Shown here piece by piece: positions 30,554 through 40,558 of a stretch of 60,067 bases of DNA. The position numbers were made by a program, and so were the translations under genes. The DNA lies in NCBI GenBank assembly GCA_934502885.1, contig CAKSUT010000015.1, forward strand, positions 1 to 60,067, in the 5' to 3' direction. The notes under the pieces are model-generated. The model did no database searches and had not been told where the DNA came from. It saw only the letters and a list, made by a program, of their open reading frames with translations. The stretch is from an uncultured Eubacteriales bacterium. Lineage in GTDB: Bacteria; Bacillota; Clostridia; Oscillospirales; CAG-382. Each line of letters begins with the position of its first letter. Position 1 is the first letter of the stretch.

Positions 30554-33500
30554 ATGGCAAAACGAACCGCAATTCTACTACTCGCAATTCTGATGCTTCT
30601 CTCGGTCATCGGCGCACCCGTACTCGCCGAAGGAGAGGTAACGGTAACGGACGGCGCTATCTCCTTTGATTTCAATGCAGTCACCGGCGGAATAGTAAAC
30701 AGAAAATCTACGGCAACCTTTATCAAGAACATCGAATTTGAGGGCAAAACAGCAGTCAAGTTTGTACCTACTCCTAACACTGACGAGGCGGCGACAAATC
30801 CAATCATTCTCGACTGCTGGTCTCTCGCAAACTACACGGACAAGGTTGAAGTACCGAAATACAAGTACGTCGGCGTTACATACTACTACGCAACGGGAAA
30901 TCCCTCGTACTCCGGTTCATTGAAGTTCAGCATTCTTCCCGGCAATACAGGTGCGGCGTCCGGAACGATATACTCCACCGAGGAAATAGTTACAAACGCA
31001 TGGACAGAGGCAATTTTCCCGTTCGGAACATCGGTGGGAATAAACGAGTCTGCGGAAAAGAAGTACATCAATCAGGTTCACTTCTATCCTTTCGGAGAGA
31101 CCAAAGCGTCGAATTTAACGGCGAACGATGTGCTCTACGTCTCCGCATACACCTTCTACGAAAACAACCCCGGTCCCGCTGTGACCTACACCGCTTCGTT
31201 CTATGCGGCTGACCCCGACGCCACGGGCACCGCTCCCGAAACGATAGAGTATGTCCTCGGCGACACCTACATCCTCCCGGCAAACCCCTTCACTCTCGAA
31301 AACGGCACGTTCCTCGGGTGGAAATCGAGCTATGACGGCGAGCTTTACGATCCCGGCGACGAAATAACCGCAGTTGAGGGCAACGTATACTACAGTGCGG
31401 TATGGAGCGAACAGGTCGTATATCCCGACTATCTCTACCTCGACTTTACCAAGTACGCAAACGGCATAGTAAACAGACACGACACGGCTTCGGTTTACTC
31501 AGCGTCCGAGCTTGACGGCATTCCGGCAATGAAGCTTGTTCCCAATCCTTCGGCGACAATGAGCACACTCCTTACTCTCGACGGCTGGTCGTATGCGGCA
31601 GTGAACGCCGACTTTGACGTTTACAAGTGGATAGCGGTTATGTACAAGTACGAGTCCGCAAATCCCATAAACACCAACATGAGAATCGAAATCATGGCAA
31701 ACGGCGGCATACTCACAGGCGGCTTCGGAAACTTCTCCGCAGAGAATATAGTCGAGGGCAAGTGGGCGATAGCTCTCTTTGACATGACAGGCATTGACGC
31801 AAAGCTCGCTCCCGATGTATCCCACGTTCTTCGCCAGATGCACATAAGACCTTTCGGAAACACAAATGTCAATACGCTCTCAGCGGACGATACGATGTAC
31901 ATAAGCAGTGTAATGTTCTTCAAGAACGAGCCTGATCTTGCGGTTCACGAAGCGTTTATCGAAAGCGGAGACGGCAATTTCAACGAAAACGGTACAGTCA
32001 CAAGAGGCGAAGCTTGCAGAATGATAACCCACCTTCTCGAGGGCAGCGACATCTCCTCTGCGGCGGCTCCTACATTTACCGATGTTGCGGCAAATCACAA
32101 CTATGCAAAGTACATCGGCTACTGCGAGGATAATGGCATTCTCTCCGCATACGAAGGCACATTCTCTCCCGACAGCGCAATCACAAGGGCGGAATTTGCC
32201 GAGCTTGTATTCAACACCGAAATAAAAGAAGCCAGCTTTGCCGACGTTCCCAAGAACCACCCGAAATATGCGGCAATAGCGGCTATGGCAGGTAAGCCCA
32301 TCTTCACGACAACCGGCGGCTCTTTCCGTCCCGACGAGAGCATAACACGTCTCGACGCAATTCTTGCAATAAACCGTGCAAGAGGCAGAGACATGGCGGA
32401 CACCGCATTCACCCCCGACTTTATTGCCGTATTTCTTGACGTTGACAACACTCACACCGAATTTGCAAACATCTCCGAGGCATCGGTAACTCACATCGAA
32501 AACGGGGGCGAATGGCTCTGTGCTTGCGTTGACCCCATTGAGCGTCTCGGCGACCTCTACACCCCCGACCTTGCTCCCGGAAATGCAAAAATCGCTCAGA
32601 TAGACACTCTTGCGGCAAGAAAGAAGAACGAAATACTCTCCACTCCTTCCGACCTCTCCACAATAACGAAAAAAACCTACTATGTATCTCCCGACGGCGA
32701 CGACTCCAATGACGGGCGAACCGAAGCAACCGCATGGAAAACAATATCCAAGGTTGCAGACGCCGCTCTCGACAAGGGCGACGGTGTACTCTTCCAAAGA
32801 GGTGCGACCTTCAGAGGCAAGTTCACAGTAAAGCCGGGCGTAACCTACTCCGCATACGGCACGGGTGACAAGCCGAAGATATACGGTTCTCCCGAAAACG
32901 GTGCTGATGCCTCCAAGTGGACTCTCTACCACGAGAACACCGAAACAGGTGCGAAGATATGGAAGTATGCAAACGAGGACATGACCGACGTCGGAAACAT
33001 CGTATTTGACGGTGAAATTTACGGCTACAAGGAAGTTCCGAGCTACGTAAACGGAAAGTTTGTCGTAAGAACCGCAACCGGCACCGACTTCGACATCACC
33101 GTTCATCTCGACGAAAACCTCAAGTTCTTCCATCAGGCTGACTCCGTTATCTCGGGCGGCATTCCGAGCATCGGCACGGCAAAAGGTCCTCTTTACCTCA
33201 GATGTGACGACGGCAACCCCGGCTCTCTCTTCAACGACATTGAATTTTCCACAAGGGGCAACGTAATAAGCGTCGGTCAGAATCGCGGCGTAACAATTGA
33301 CAACCTCTGCATCATGTACGGCGGAAGCCACGGCGTAGGCGCAGGCACGACAGAGGATCTCACCGTGAAGAACAGTGTATTCGGCTGGATAGGCGGCTCG
33401 GTGCAGTATTACAATGCAGACAGCGGTTCTGTAGTTCGTTTCGGCAACGGCGTCGAGATTTACGGAGGCTGCAAAAACTACACAGTTGAAAACTGCTACA

Positions 33501-34057
33501 TTTATCAGAACTACGATGCGGGCGTAACGCATCAGCACGGCGGCAACACCGGCAACATCTCCATGTACAACGTAACCTACAGAGACAACCTCATTGAGGA
33601 CTGCGTATACAGCATCGAATACTTCCACGGTGCACCGGCAAGCGGCACTGCAATCCGCGACGGCAAGGACATCCTCATTGAGAACAACATTCTCCGCCGT
33701 GCAGGCTACGGTTTCGGCTCGACTCGTCCCGACGGCTACTGCCAGGTTCACATTAAATCTTGGGACAACAGAAACGAATTCATAAACTATGTAATCCGCG
33801 ACAACATATTCGACCGCAGTGTATGGAACCTTCTCCACATCTCGGCGACCTACAAGGCATGGCTCCCGAGATTCGAGAACAACACCTACATTCAAGGCTA
33901 CGGCAACGAATTCGTAAGATACGGCAAGGGCGGCTCGAAGCCCTACAAGTTCGGAGTCAAGGCGGAAAACACCATGGAAACGGTTCTCAAGGACACGGAC
34001 GGCACAATCTACTACGTCGAGAACATCCCCTACTACACCTTTCCCTACGGCAATTGA
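30554..34057 (+). CDS. S-layer-anchored surface protein with beta-helix (polysaccharide lyase-like) domain
   Basis: 1167 residues from ATG 30554 (GGAAGG upstream). Signal peptide 1-25 (LLLAILMLLSVIGAPVLAEG). Two copies of a beta-sandwich module (about 30-210 and 295-460, each starting with an N-G-I-V-N-R segment and ending in a HFYPFGETKA-like or MHIRPFGNTN motif) flank an InlB-type beta-grasp repeat (FLGWKSSYDGELYDPGDEI). Three SLH repeats (about 465-645) attach it to wall polysaccharide. From about 705 the segment TYYVSPDGDDSNDGRTEATA opens a right-handed parallel beta-helix to the end, as in pectate lyase-like enzymes. Predicted cell-bound carbohydrate-active enzyme. A close paralogue follows directly. 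Confidence 0.8.
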   Translation: MAKRTAILLLAILMLLSVIGAPVLAEGEVTVTDGAISFDFNAVTGGIVNRKSTATFIKNIEFEGKTAVKFVPTPNTDEAATNPIILDCWSLANYTDKVEVPKYKYVGVTYYYATGNPSYSGSLKFSILPGNTGAASGTIYSTEEIVTNAWTEAIFPFGTSVGINESAEKKYINQVHFYPFGETKASNLTANDVLYVSAYTFYENNPGPAVTYTASFYAADPDATGTAPETIEYVLGDTYILPANPFTLENGTFLGWKSSYDGELYDPGDEITAVEGNVYYSAVWSEQVVYPDYLYLDFTKYANGIVNRHDTASVYSASELDGIPAMKLVPNPSATMSTLLTLDGWSYAAVNADFDVYKWIAVMYKYESANPINTNMRIEIMANGGILTGGFGNFSAENIVEGKWAIALFDMTGIDAKLAPDVSHVLRQMHIRPFGNTNVNTLSADDTMYISSVMFFKNEPDLAVHEAFIESGDGNFNENGTVTRGEACRMITHLLEGSDISSAAAPTFTDVAANHNYAKYIGYCEDNGILSAYEGTFSPDSAITRAEFAELVFNTEIKEASFADVPKNHPKYAAIAAMAGKPIFTTTGGSFRPDESITRLDAILAINRARGRDMADTAFTPDFIAVFLDVDNTHTEFANISEASVTHIENGGEWLCACVDPIERLGDLYTPDLAPGNAKIAQIDTLAARKKNEILSTPSDLSTITKKTYYVSPDGDDSNDGRTEATAWKTISKVADAALDKGDGVLFQRGATFRGKFTVKPGVTYSAYGTGDKPKIYGSPENGADASKWTLYHENTETGAKIWKYANEDMTDVGNIVFDGEIYGYKEVPSYVNGKFVVRTATGTDFDITVHLDENLKFFHQADSVISGGIPSIGTAKGPLYLRCDDGNPGSLFNDIEFSTRGNVISVGQNRGVTIDNLCIMYGGSHGVGAGTTEDLTVKNSVFGWIGGSVQYYNADSGSVVRFGNGVEIYGGCKNYTVENCYIYQNYDAGVTHQHGGNTGNISMYNVTYRDNLIEDCVYSIEYFHGAPASGTAIRDGKDILIENNILRRAGYGFGSTRPDGYCQVHIKSWDNRNEFINYVIRDNIFDRSVWNLLHISATYKAWLPRFENNTYIQGYGNEFVRYGKGGSKPYKFGVKAENTMETVLKDTDGTIYYVENIPYYTFPYGN

Positions 34058-34089
34058 GCCGATGTAAAACCGCAGCTCAAAAATAAAGG

Positions 34090-34133
34090 CACACGCTCGG
34101 GTTTCCGCTCAAGGATTCCCGGGCGCACTTTTC
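34090..34133 (+). terminator. Hairpin between the two surface-protein genes
   Basis: GCTCGGG/CCCGGGC stem (34095-34101 with 34118-34124), followed by GCACTTTTC. Confidence 0.5.
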
Positions 34134-34151
34134 ATTGTTCATACTTTTGTA

Positions 34152-34180
34152 TTGACGGTGTGACAATTGTGTGTTATACT
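34152..34180 (+). promoter_or_regulatory. Promoter of the second surface-protein gene
   Basis: TTGACG (34152-34157), 17 bases, TATACT (34175-34180), 48 bases before the ATG. The second paralogue thus has its own promoter. Confidence 0.8.
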
Positions 34181-34228
34181 GTAAACTGTGTTTTTGTATA
34201 TAAATTCGACAGCAAAGGAGAAAATTCA

Positions 34229-37200
34229 ATGAAGAAGCGTTTTATAAGTCTTGCGCTGACGGTATTTCTCACACTCGGAGCCTTATGCTTTTATGCGGAC
34301 GCCGCAGGGAGTATTGCGGTTGAAACAGGAAGCGGCTTCATAAAGGTTGACTACAGCAAGGTTTTCGGCGGCACTTGCAACAGCGTACCGTCGGCGACTA
34401 CGGAAAAGAATGTTGTCTTTGACGGTGTGAACTCCGTCAAGGTCACGCCTGCTCCCGATACGGCAGGAGATAATATGCTGAACCTCGACTCATGGGATTT
34501 TCCGAATCTCAGTACGGGCGTCACTCTCCCCGACTACAAATACATCGGCGTGACGTACTACTGCGCTTCCGACAATCCGACCTACATAGGTAAAATGAAG
34601 ATGAGCATTCTCGGCGGCGGCAAAAGTGCGCTCAAATCCACCGTTTCCGCTTATTCGAGAGAAAAAATCGTCTGCGGCAAGTGGAAAGAGGCGTATTTCG
34701 ACTTTGGAAGCCTTTACGAGATGAACCCCGACGCTTCGACCGACATTCTCGGTCAGATACACTTCTTCCCGTTCGGAGACACAAAGGCGGCAGAGCTTAG
34801 CTCCTCCGACGTTATCTACATTGCGAAGTTCTCGTTCTACACTTCAAATCCCGATCCGGTTACGGTTGACGACAACAGCATAAGCGTTGATTACAGCTTC
34901 GTATCCGGCGGCATATGTAACCGCAAACCGACGGCTGCCGCAGAGAAGCACGTTGACTTCGGCGGCATAAACACCCTTAAGGTGACGCCTACTCCCCTGA
35001 CGGGCGGCAGTACTGCAATAAATCTTGACGCATGGACATTCGGCGGACTCCGTGAAAAGATAATTCTCCCCGATTACAAATTCGTCGGAGTGACCTACTA
35101 CTACGACACCGACAATCCCACCTACACAGGCAAGATGAAGATGAACATTCTCGGCGGCGGTTCGTATGCACTTAAAGAGACGGTGTCGGCAAGCTCAGGC
35201 GAGAGCATTGTCTGCAACAAATGGACGGAAGCGTTATTTGCTTTCGGCGAACGCTACGAAATGGGCGACGACCCCGAAAAGAACTATCTCAATCATATAC
35301 ACTTCTTCCCTTTCGGAGACGTTCACTCTTCAAACCTTAAGGAAAGCGACGTTATCTACATTGCGAAGTTTACCTTCTACAAAAAGAACCCCAATCCGGA
35401 CGCTCTGTACTCCGCTGTTTTTCAGACCTCAAACCCCGACGCAGAGGGCGAGCTTCCCGAGACAATACTGCACAAGGACGGCGAAAACTACACGCTCCCC
35501 GAATGCACGATGACTCTCAAAAACGGTACCTTTCTCGGCTGGATGAGCAGTCTTGACGGCGAAATGCACTCCCCGGGCGAGGTAATCGAGGGCAACGACC
35601 TCAATGCGTGGTACACCGCCATGTGGGAAATAGTGTACAAGACGGACGCCGACGTAATATCACTCGACTACACCGAATACGGCAACGGCATAATCAACCA
35701 CACCGACGGTGCTTACCTTTACGAAAACACCGAGCTTGACGGCATGACGGCGGTAAAGGTTATCCCGAACCCCGAATCTTCCAGGGCAAAAACTCTCGGC
35801 CTTGACGGCTACACCTACGCCGGTGCGGCGGTAAATCTTGCAGAGTTCAGGTGGTTTGCAGTGACGTACAAATATGAGTCGCCGACTCCGGTGAACACAA
35901 GGATGAGAGTCACCGCTCTCACCAACGGAAACGTACTGACGAAGTCGTATTCCGCACTTTCCGAAGAGCCTCTGAAAGTTGGCGAGTGGGCATTTGCGGT
36001 GTTCGACATGACGGCTCTCGGCGATCTTCTCAAGCCCGGCTACTCCCACAATCTGAGGCAGATGCACATATACCCTCTCAACTACACGCCGCTCACGAGT
36101 CTCACAACAGACGACGTTCTTTACATAAGCCGTGTTTCGTTCTTCAAGGAGCGTCCCGACGGTCTCACGCTTCATCTTCCATACGTTTCAGGTTTTAAGG
36201 ACGGCACGTTCAAATACAACAAATATATGACAAGAGCCGAGGCGTGCACCGCGGTTGCGAAGGCACTTGAAAGCGACAGCAGCATAAAGGGTACGTCTCC
36301 GTTCTCGGACGTAAGCGGCGACGCTTGGTATTCAAAGTATATCGGATACTGCTTTGAAAATGGCATAACCGATGAAAAAGGCGGCGCTTTCAGACCGAAC
36401 GACTTCATGACACGCAGAGAGTTTATATCTCTTGCAATGAACGCTTTCTCGAATATGGGCGGCGGAGGAGTCGGTGATGTCATACCGAACGGCGGCGAAT
36501 ATATCAAGCGGGGCGAAACGGTGGAGATGCTCAATGCTCTAAGCGGAAGAAACGCAGCAAACGAGAACCTCGACGGCTCTTTTTACGCCGTATTCTTTGA
36601 CGTAAGGTCGGCCGATCACAATTTTGCGACGATAGCAGAAGCGGCTGTTGCTCATGCGGAGCTTTCCGACGGCAAATGGGCGTACACGGCAAAGTCTCCC
36701 GAAAAAGACCTCGCCGACAGTTCCGACACAGACTATACCGTCGGCAACAGCAAAATTGCCGAGATTGACAGACTCTCGGACGCACGTAAAAAATCTATAC
36801 TCGAATCGGCGTCCGACCTCAGCACGATAACCGGCAAAACATACTACATATCTCCGAACGGAAACGACTCTGCCGACGGTCTCTCTCCCGCAACGGCATG
36901 GAAGACAATAGACAAGCTAAAGGGTGCGGCTCTCGGAAACGGCGACGGAGTACTGTTTGAAAGAGGCGGTCTTTTCAGAGGCAAGTTCAGTGCGGTATCC
37001 GGCGTCACTTACTCGGCATACGGCACGGGCGACAAGCCGAAAATCTACGGTTCTCCGCTCAATGCGGCTGATCCCGCCCTCTGGACTCTCGACTACGAAG
37101 AACCGGAAAGCGGCAAGAAGATATGGCTGTACACCGGCGAGGATCTTGTAGATGTAGGTGCGATAACCTTTGACGAGGAGGTTTACGCCTACAAGGAAGT

Positions 37201-38224
37201 GCCGTCGTATCAGAACGGTATGTTCGTTGTAAGAGGAAAGTCGATTTCCTTTGATTACAGAACGCATCTAACAAAGAATTACAGCTACGTACATCTTGCG
37301 GACTCCGTTATATCAAACGGTATTCCCTCGGGAACTGCGACAGGAAAGATTTATCTGCGCTGTGACGACGGAAACCCGGGTGAGCTTTACGACGACATTG
37401 AGTTCAACACCAAAGGCAACATCATTTCAATGGCGAACGGCGCAACCTTCGACAATCTCTGCATCATGTTCGGCGGAAGCCACGGAATAGGCGGAGGAAC
37501 AACAAACAACATCACCGTGAAGAACTGTGTTCTCGGTTGGATAGGCGGCTCGATACAGCACTATCAGTCAAGCGGAGTCGTCACCCGTTTCGGAAACGGC
37601 GTCGAGATATACGGCGGCTGCGACGGCTACACGATAGAAAACTGCTACGTATACCAGAACTACGACGCCGGAATCACTCATCAGTACGGTTCGGCCAATG
37701 TCGAAATTCACATGGACAACATCGTTTACAGAGGAAATCTCATTGAGGACTGTGTGTACAACATCGAGTACTTCCTCGGCACGTCCGACAAGAATTTCCC
37801 TCACGACGGCAAAAATATTCTCATAGAGGACAACATACTCCGTCGTGCCGGCTACGGTTTCGGTTCAACACGTCCCGACGGCGGCGTACAGGCGCACATC
37901 AAATCATGGGACAGCGGCAACGCATTCACGAACTACGTGATAAGAAACAATATTTTTGACCGAAGCACATGGCGGCTTCTGCACCTTTCGGCAACCTACA
38001 AGGCGTATATGCCGAAAATGGAGGGGAACACCTACATTCAGGGTTACGGCAACTACTTCGTTCAGTACGGTATTTCCGGCTCAAAGCCCTACAGCTTCGA
38101 CCTCGGCGCGGAAAAGCTCATGCGTGAAATGCTCGGCGACGAAACAGGCGAAGTTTACTTTGTCAATAAAATCCCGGCGTATGTATTCCCGTTCGGCGAC
38201 GGCATCGTGAAAACAGCGGAATAA
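34229..38224 (+). CDS. Paralogous S-layer-anchored beta-helix surface protein
   Basis: 1331 residues from ATG 34229, AAAGGAG 8 bases upstream. Signal peptide (LALTVFLTLGALCFYADAAG). It has three, not two, of the beta-sandwich modules (about 28-210, 214-390 and 472-640). The InlB-like repeat sits between the second and third (GTFLGWMSSLDGEMHSPGEV), then three SLH repeats (about 647-810), then the beta-helix from about 869 (TYYISPNGNDSADGLSPATA). The C-terminal catalytic-like part is highly similar to that of the preceding protein (NLCIMFGGSHGIGGGTTNN versus NLCIMYGGSHGVGAGTTED). It arose by tandem duplication plus gain of one module. Predicted cell-surface polysaccharide-binding or -cleaving protein. 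Confidence 0.8.
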   Translation: MKKRFISLALTVFLTLGALCFYADAAGSIAVETGSGFIKVDYSKVFGGTCNSVPSATTEKNVVFDGVNSVKVTPAPDTAGDNMLNLDSWDFPNLSTGVTLPDYKYIGVTYYCASDNPTYIGKMKMSILGGGKSALKSTVSAYSREKIVCGKWKEAYFDFGSLYEMNPDASTDILGQIHFFPFGDTKAAELSSSDVIYIAKFSFYTSNPDPVTVDDNSISVDYSFVSGGICNRKPTAAAEKHVDFGGINTLKVTPTPLTGGSTAINLDAWTFGGLREKIILPDYKFVGVTYYYDTDNPTYTGKMKMNILGGGSYALKETVSASSGESIVCNKWTEALFAFGERYEMGDDPEKNYLNHIHFFPFGDVHSSNLKESDVIYIAKFTFYKKNPNPDALYSAVFQTSNPDAEGELPETILHKDGENYTLPECTMTLKNGTFLGWMSSLDGEMHSPGEVIEGNDLNAWYTAMWEIVYKTDADVISLDYTEYGNGIINHTDGAYLYENTELDGMTAVKVIPNPESSRAKTLGLDGYTYAGAAVNLAEFRWFAVTYKYESPTPVNTRMRVTALTNGNVLTKSYSALSEEPLKVGEWAFAVFDMTALGDLLKPGYSHNLRQMHIYPLNYTPLTSLTTDDVLYISRVSFFKERPDGLTLHLPYVSGFKDGTFKYNKYMTRAEACTAVAKALESDSSIKGTSPFSDVSGDAWYSKYIGYCFENGITDEKGGAFRPNDFMTRREFISLAMNAFSNMGGGGVGDVIPNGGEYIKRGETVEMLNALSGRNAANENLDGSFYAVFFDVRSADHNFATIAEAAVAHAELSDGKWAYTAKSPEKDLADSSDTDYTVGNSKIAEIDRLSDARKKSILESASDLSTITGKTYYISPNGNDSADGLSPATAWKTIDKLKGAALGNGDGVLFERGGLFRGKFSAVSGVTYSAYGTGDKPKIYGSPLNAADPALWTLDYEEPESGKKIWLYTGEDLVDVGAITFDEEVYAYKEVPSYQNGMFVVRGKSISFDYRTHLTKNYSYVHLADSVISNGIPSGTATGKIYLRCDDGNPGELYDDIEFNTKGNIISMANGATFDNLCIMFGGSHGIGGGTTNNITVKNCVLGWIGGSIQHYQSSGVVTRFGNGVEIYGGCDGYTIENCYVYQNYDAGITHQYGSANVEIHMDNIVYRGNLIEDCVYNIEYFLGTSDKNFPHDGKNILIEDNILRRAGYGFGSTRPDGGVQAHIKSWDSGNAFTNYVIRNNIFDRSTWRLLHLSATYKAYMPKMEGNTYIQGYGNYFVQYGISGSKPYSFDLGAEKLMREMLGDETGEVYFVNKIPAYVFPFGDGIVKTAE

Positions 38225-38236
38225 GGCGCAAAAATA

Positions 38237-38273
38237 ACCGCACATCTCTCTTTTCGGGTGTGCGGTCTTTTTA
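38237..38273 (+). terminator. Terminator of the surface-protein gene
   Basis: ACCGCACA/TGTGCGGT stem followed by CTTTTTATTT. Confidence 0.85.
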
Positions 38274-38296
38274 TTTGTATTGTCTGTCGGTGAGGA

Positions 38297-39349
38297 TTAC
38301 ATTTTCTCAATCTCGCCAATTACCGTGTCGATAATCTCGCTTTCGGGAATGCACTTTACAATCTCGCCCTTCTTGAAAAGAAGTCCCTCTCCCCTGCCGC
38401 CGGCGATGCCTATATCCGCCTCTCTCGCCTCACCCGGACCGTTCACGGCACAGCCCATTACGGCAACGGTGATGTTCTTATTGCACCCGGAGAGCCTTTT
38501 TCCGAGTTCGTCAGCTATGCCGATAAGGTCAATGCAGGTTCTCGAGCAGGTGGGACACGACACGACCTTAACTCCGCTTCTCAGTCCGAGAGCCGTAAGA
38601 AGATCCTTTGCCGCCGCAGCCTCACGCTCAACGTCCGCCGTGAGTGAAATGCGTATCGTATCGCCGATGCCGTCGGAAAGAAGAGAGCCGAGAGCCGCAC
38701 TTGACTTAATTATTCCCATGCGTTCCGTTCCGGCTTCGGTGAGTCCGAGGTGCAGAGGGTAGTCGGTCTTTGCGGCGAAAATGCGGTTTGCGAGAATGGT
38801 GTCTCTGACGTTCGAGGACTTTATGGACACGACGATATCGCCGAAGTCGTGCCTTTCGAGCATTGCCGCCGCATTCACGGCGCTTTCCGCAAGTGCTTCG
38901 GGGCAAGGTGAGCCGTATTTGGCAAGAAGCTCCTTTTCCACAGAACCTGAATTTACGCCTATTCTTATCGGTATGCCCTTTTTGCGGCAGGCGTCGGCGA
39001 CAGCCTTTACCCTATCCTCGCCGCCGATATTGCCGGGATTGAGCCTTATTTTGTCTATGCCGTTTTCTACGCACGCAAGCGCAAGCTTATAGCTGAACTG
39101 TATGTCCGCAACAAGGGCGGCGGAGGTATGCGCCTTGAAGTAACCGATGTTCTTCGCTTCCTCCTCGCTCGAAACAGCGAATCTCACTATATCGCACCCT
39201 GCCGCCTCGAGGGATTTTATCTGAGCAAGCGTCGCTTCACGGTCGGAGGTCTTTGTGAAGGTCATCGACTGTATCGCTATATCGGCGTCGCCGCCTATGT
39301 ATATGTTTCCTACCTTTACTTTTCTTGTTTTGCGTCTGTACTCGTACAT
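38297..39349 (-). CDS. ispG: 4-hydroxy-3-methylbut-2-enyl-diphosphate synthase
   Basis: 350 residues from ATG 39349, where AGGAGG lies 9 bases upstream; a longer frame to 39424 begins inside rseP and lacks support. YRRKTRKVKVGNIYIGGDAD start, IQSMTFTKT, KIRLNPGNIG, and the iron-sulfur cysteines in CPTCSRTC and MGCAVNGPGEA, with the conserved glutamate and ADIGIAGG. Catalyses the 4Fe-4S-dependent reduction of MEcPP to HMBPP in the MEP isoprenoid pathway. Last gene of a dxr-rseP-ispG cluster, the common order in Clostridia. Confidence 0.95.
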   Translation of the reverse strand: MYEYRRKTRKVKVGNIYIGGDADIAIQSMTFTKTSDREATLAQIKSLEAAGCDIVRFAVSSEEEAKNIGYFKAHTSAALVADIQFSYKLALACVENGIDKIRLNPGNIGGEDRVKAVADACRKKGIPIRIGVNSGSVEKELLAKYGSPCPEALAESAVNAAAMLERHDFGDIVVSIKSSNVRDTILANRIFAAKTDYPLHLGLTEAGTERMGIIKSSAALGSLLSDGIGDTIRISLTADVEREAAAAKDLLTALGLRSGVKVVSCPTCSRTCIDLIGIADELGKRLSGCNKNITVAVMGCAVNGPGEAREADIGIAGGRGEGLLFKKGEIVKCIPESEIIDTVIGEIEKM

Positions 39350-39413
39350 TTTTGTCGTCCTCCTCACAGAGCGGCGGCGCAAAGCCGCAGAAAAAACTTT
39401 GCGCCGCATTGAT

Positions 39414-40475
39414 TTATTTTGCAAACAGTCTTGCTATGTCGTTGTATGTCACGAAGAGCATGAGACAGAGAAGCGCCGCCATTCCGGCAAGGTGAACATA
39501 TCCCTCATACTCCGGCTTTACGGGCTTGCGTCTTACAAGTTCGATGAGAAGAAACACAAGTCTTCCTCCGTCGAGTGCCGGGAGCGGCAAAAGATTGAAT
39601 ATGCCGACGTTCATGCTGATAAGCACAAGCAAATACATGAGCGAGGAGGTTCCCCTCTTTGCGCTCTCTCCTATCTCGTTCACTATTCCCACGGGACCGG
39701 AAATCGCCTCCGTGCCGTAACGTCCGGTGAGCGTGTCAATGAGCGACGACCATATCATCTTAACCGTGCCGAGGGAACGGAAAAACGCCTGATAAAGCAC
39801 CGTGCCGACGTTCTTTCCCTCAAAGGTCGGCACGAAAAACGCGGCGTTGCCGAAGACAAGTCCGTTCGCGGTAAAGGTCGGGAAAACAACGTCTTCAATC
39901 ACCGTTTTTTTGCCGTCACGAATGACCGTCACGTCGGTAGGCTCTTTTCCCACACGCATTATCTCATATGCGGCGTCGCTGTAAACGTGTACGCTCTCCG
40001 TACCAACCTTCACGATTTTGTCGCCCGGCTTTATGCCGTAATACTCGGTGAGTATCTCCCCCGTCTCGCCGACCTTTACGTTTATGCGGTCAACGGTTGT
40101 TGTGGGGAAAGAGTCGAGGGTCATTACAATGCCGCTCATAACGACGACGGCAAGGAGTATATTCATAAAAGCGCCTGCCGATATCACGATAAATCTCTGC
40201 CATATGGGCTTATTCGAGAGAGCCTTATCGGAATTTACTATGTCGTTTACGCTCTCGTCCTCGCCGACCATTGAAACGTAGCCGCCTATCGGCAAAAGGC
40301 GCACGGAATATTTCACGCCGTCCCTGCCGACCTTCGTAAACACGGCAGGTCCCATTCCTATCGAGAACTCGTTTATACCGACTCCGCACTTCTTCGCCGC
40401 GATAAAATGACCGAGTTCATGCACCGTGACAAGTACTCCGAAGAGTATCACGGCGAGTATTATGCTTAAAACCAT
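39414..40475 (-). CDS. rseP: RIP zinc metalloprotease RseP/RasP
   Basis: 353 residues. The zinc site HELGHFIAA is in the first membrane helix (about residue 18). A PDZ domain (GIKPGDKIVKVGTESVHVYS) follows, then the third ligand region NLLPLPALDGGRL in a late helix. Site-2 intramembrane protease cleaving anti-sigma factors and signal-peptide remnants. It lies between dxr (83 bases upstream) and ispG, the usual linkage. Confidence 0.94.
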   Translation of the reverse strand: MVLSIILAVILFGVLVTVHELGHFIAAKKCGVGINEFSIGMGPAVFTKVGRDGVKYSVRLLPIGGYVSMVGEDESVNDIVNSDKALSNKPIWQRFIVISAGAFMNILLAVVVMSGIVMTLDSFPTTTVDRINVKVGETGEILTEYYGIKPGDKIVKVGTESVHVYSDAAYEIMRVGKEPTDVTVIRDGKKTVIEDVVFPTFTANGLVFGNAAFFVPTFEGKNVGTVLYQAFFRSLGTVKMIWSSLIDTLTGRYGTEAISGPVGIVNEIGESAKRGTSSLMYLLVLISMNVGIFNLLPLPALDGGRLVFLLIELVRRKPVKPEYEGYVHLAGMAALLCLMLFVTYNDIARLFAK

Positions 40476-40558
40476 ATGAACTTTACCTCTGAAAAAACAG
40501 TTTCACTTAGATTGTATGCAGTTTTTTTCCGTTAATACCGAGAGTTTCCGCAACGCTC

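Noticed and set aside
31880..33895. 671-codon minus-strand frame opposite the first surface protein
   Set aside because: Shadow of a high-GC3 coding frame; valine/cysteine-rich nonsense without ribosome site or motif.
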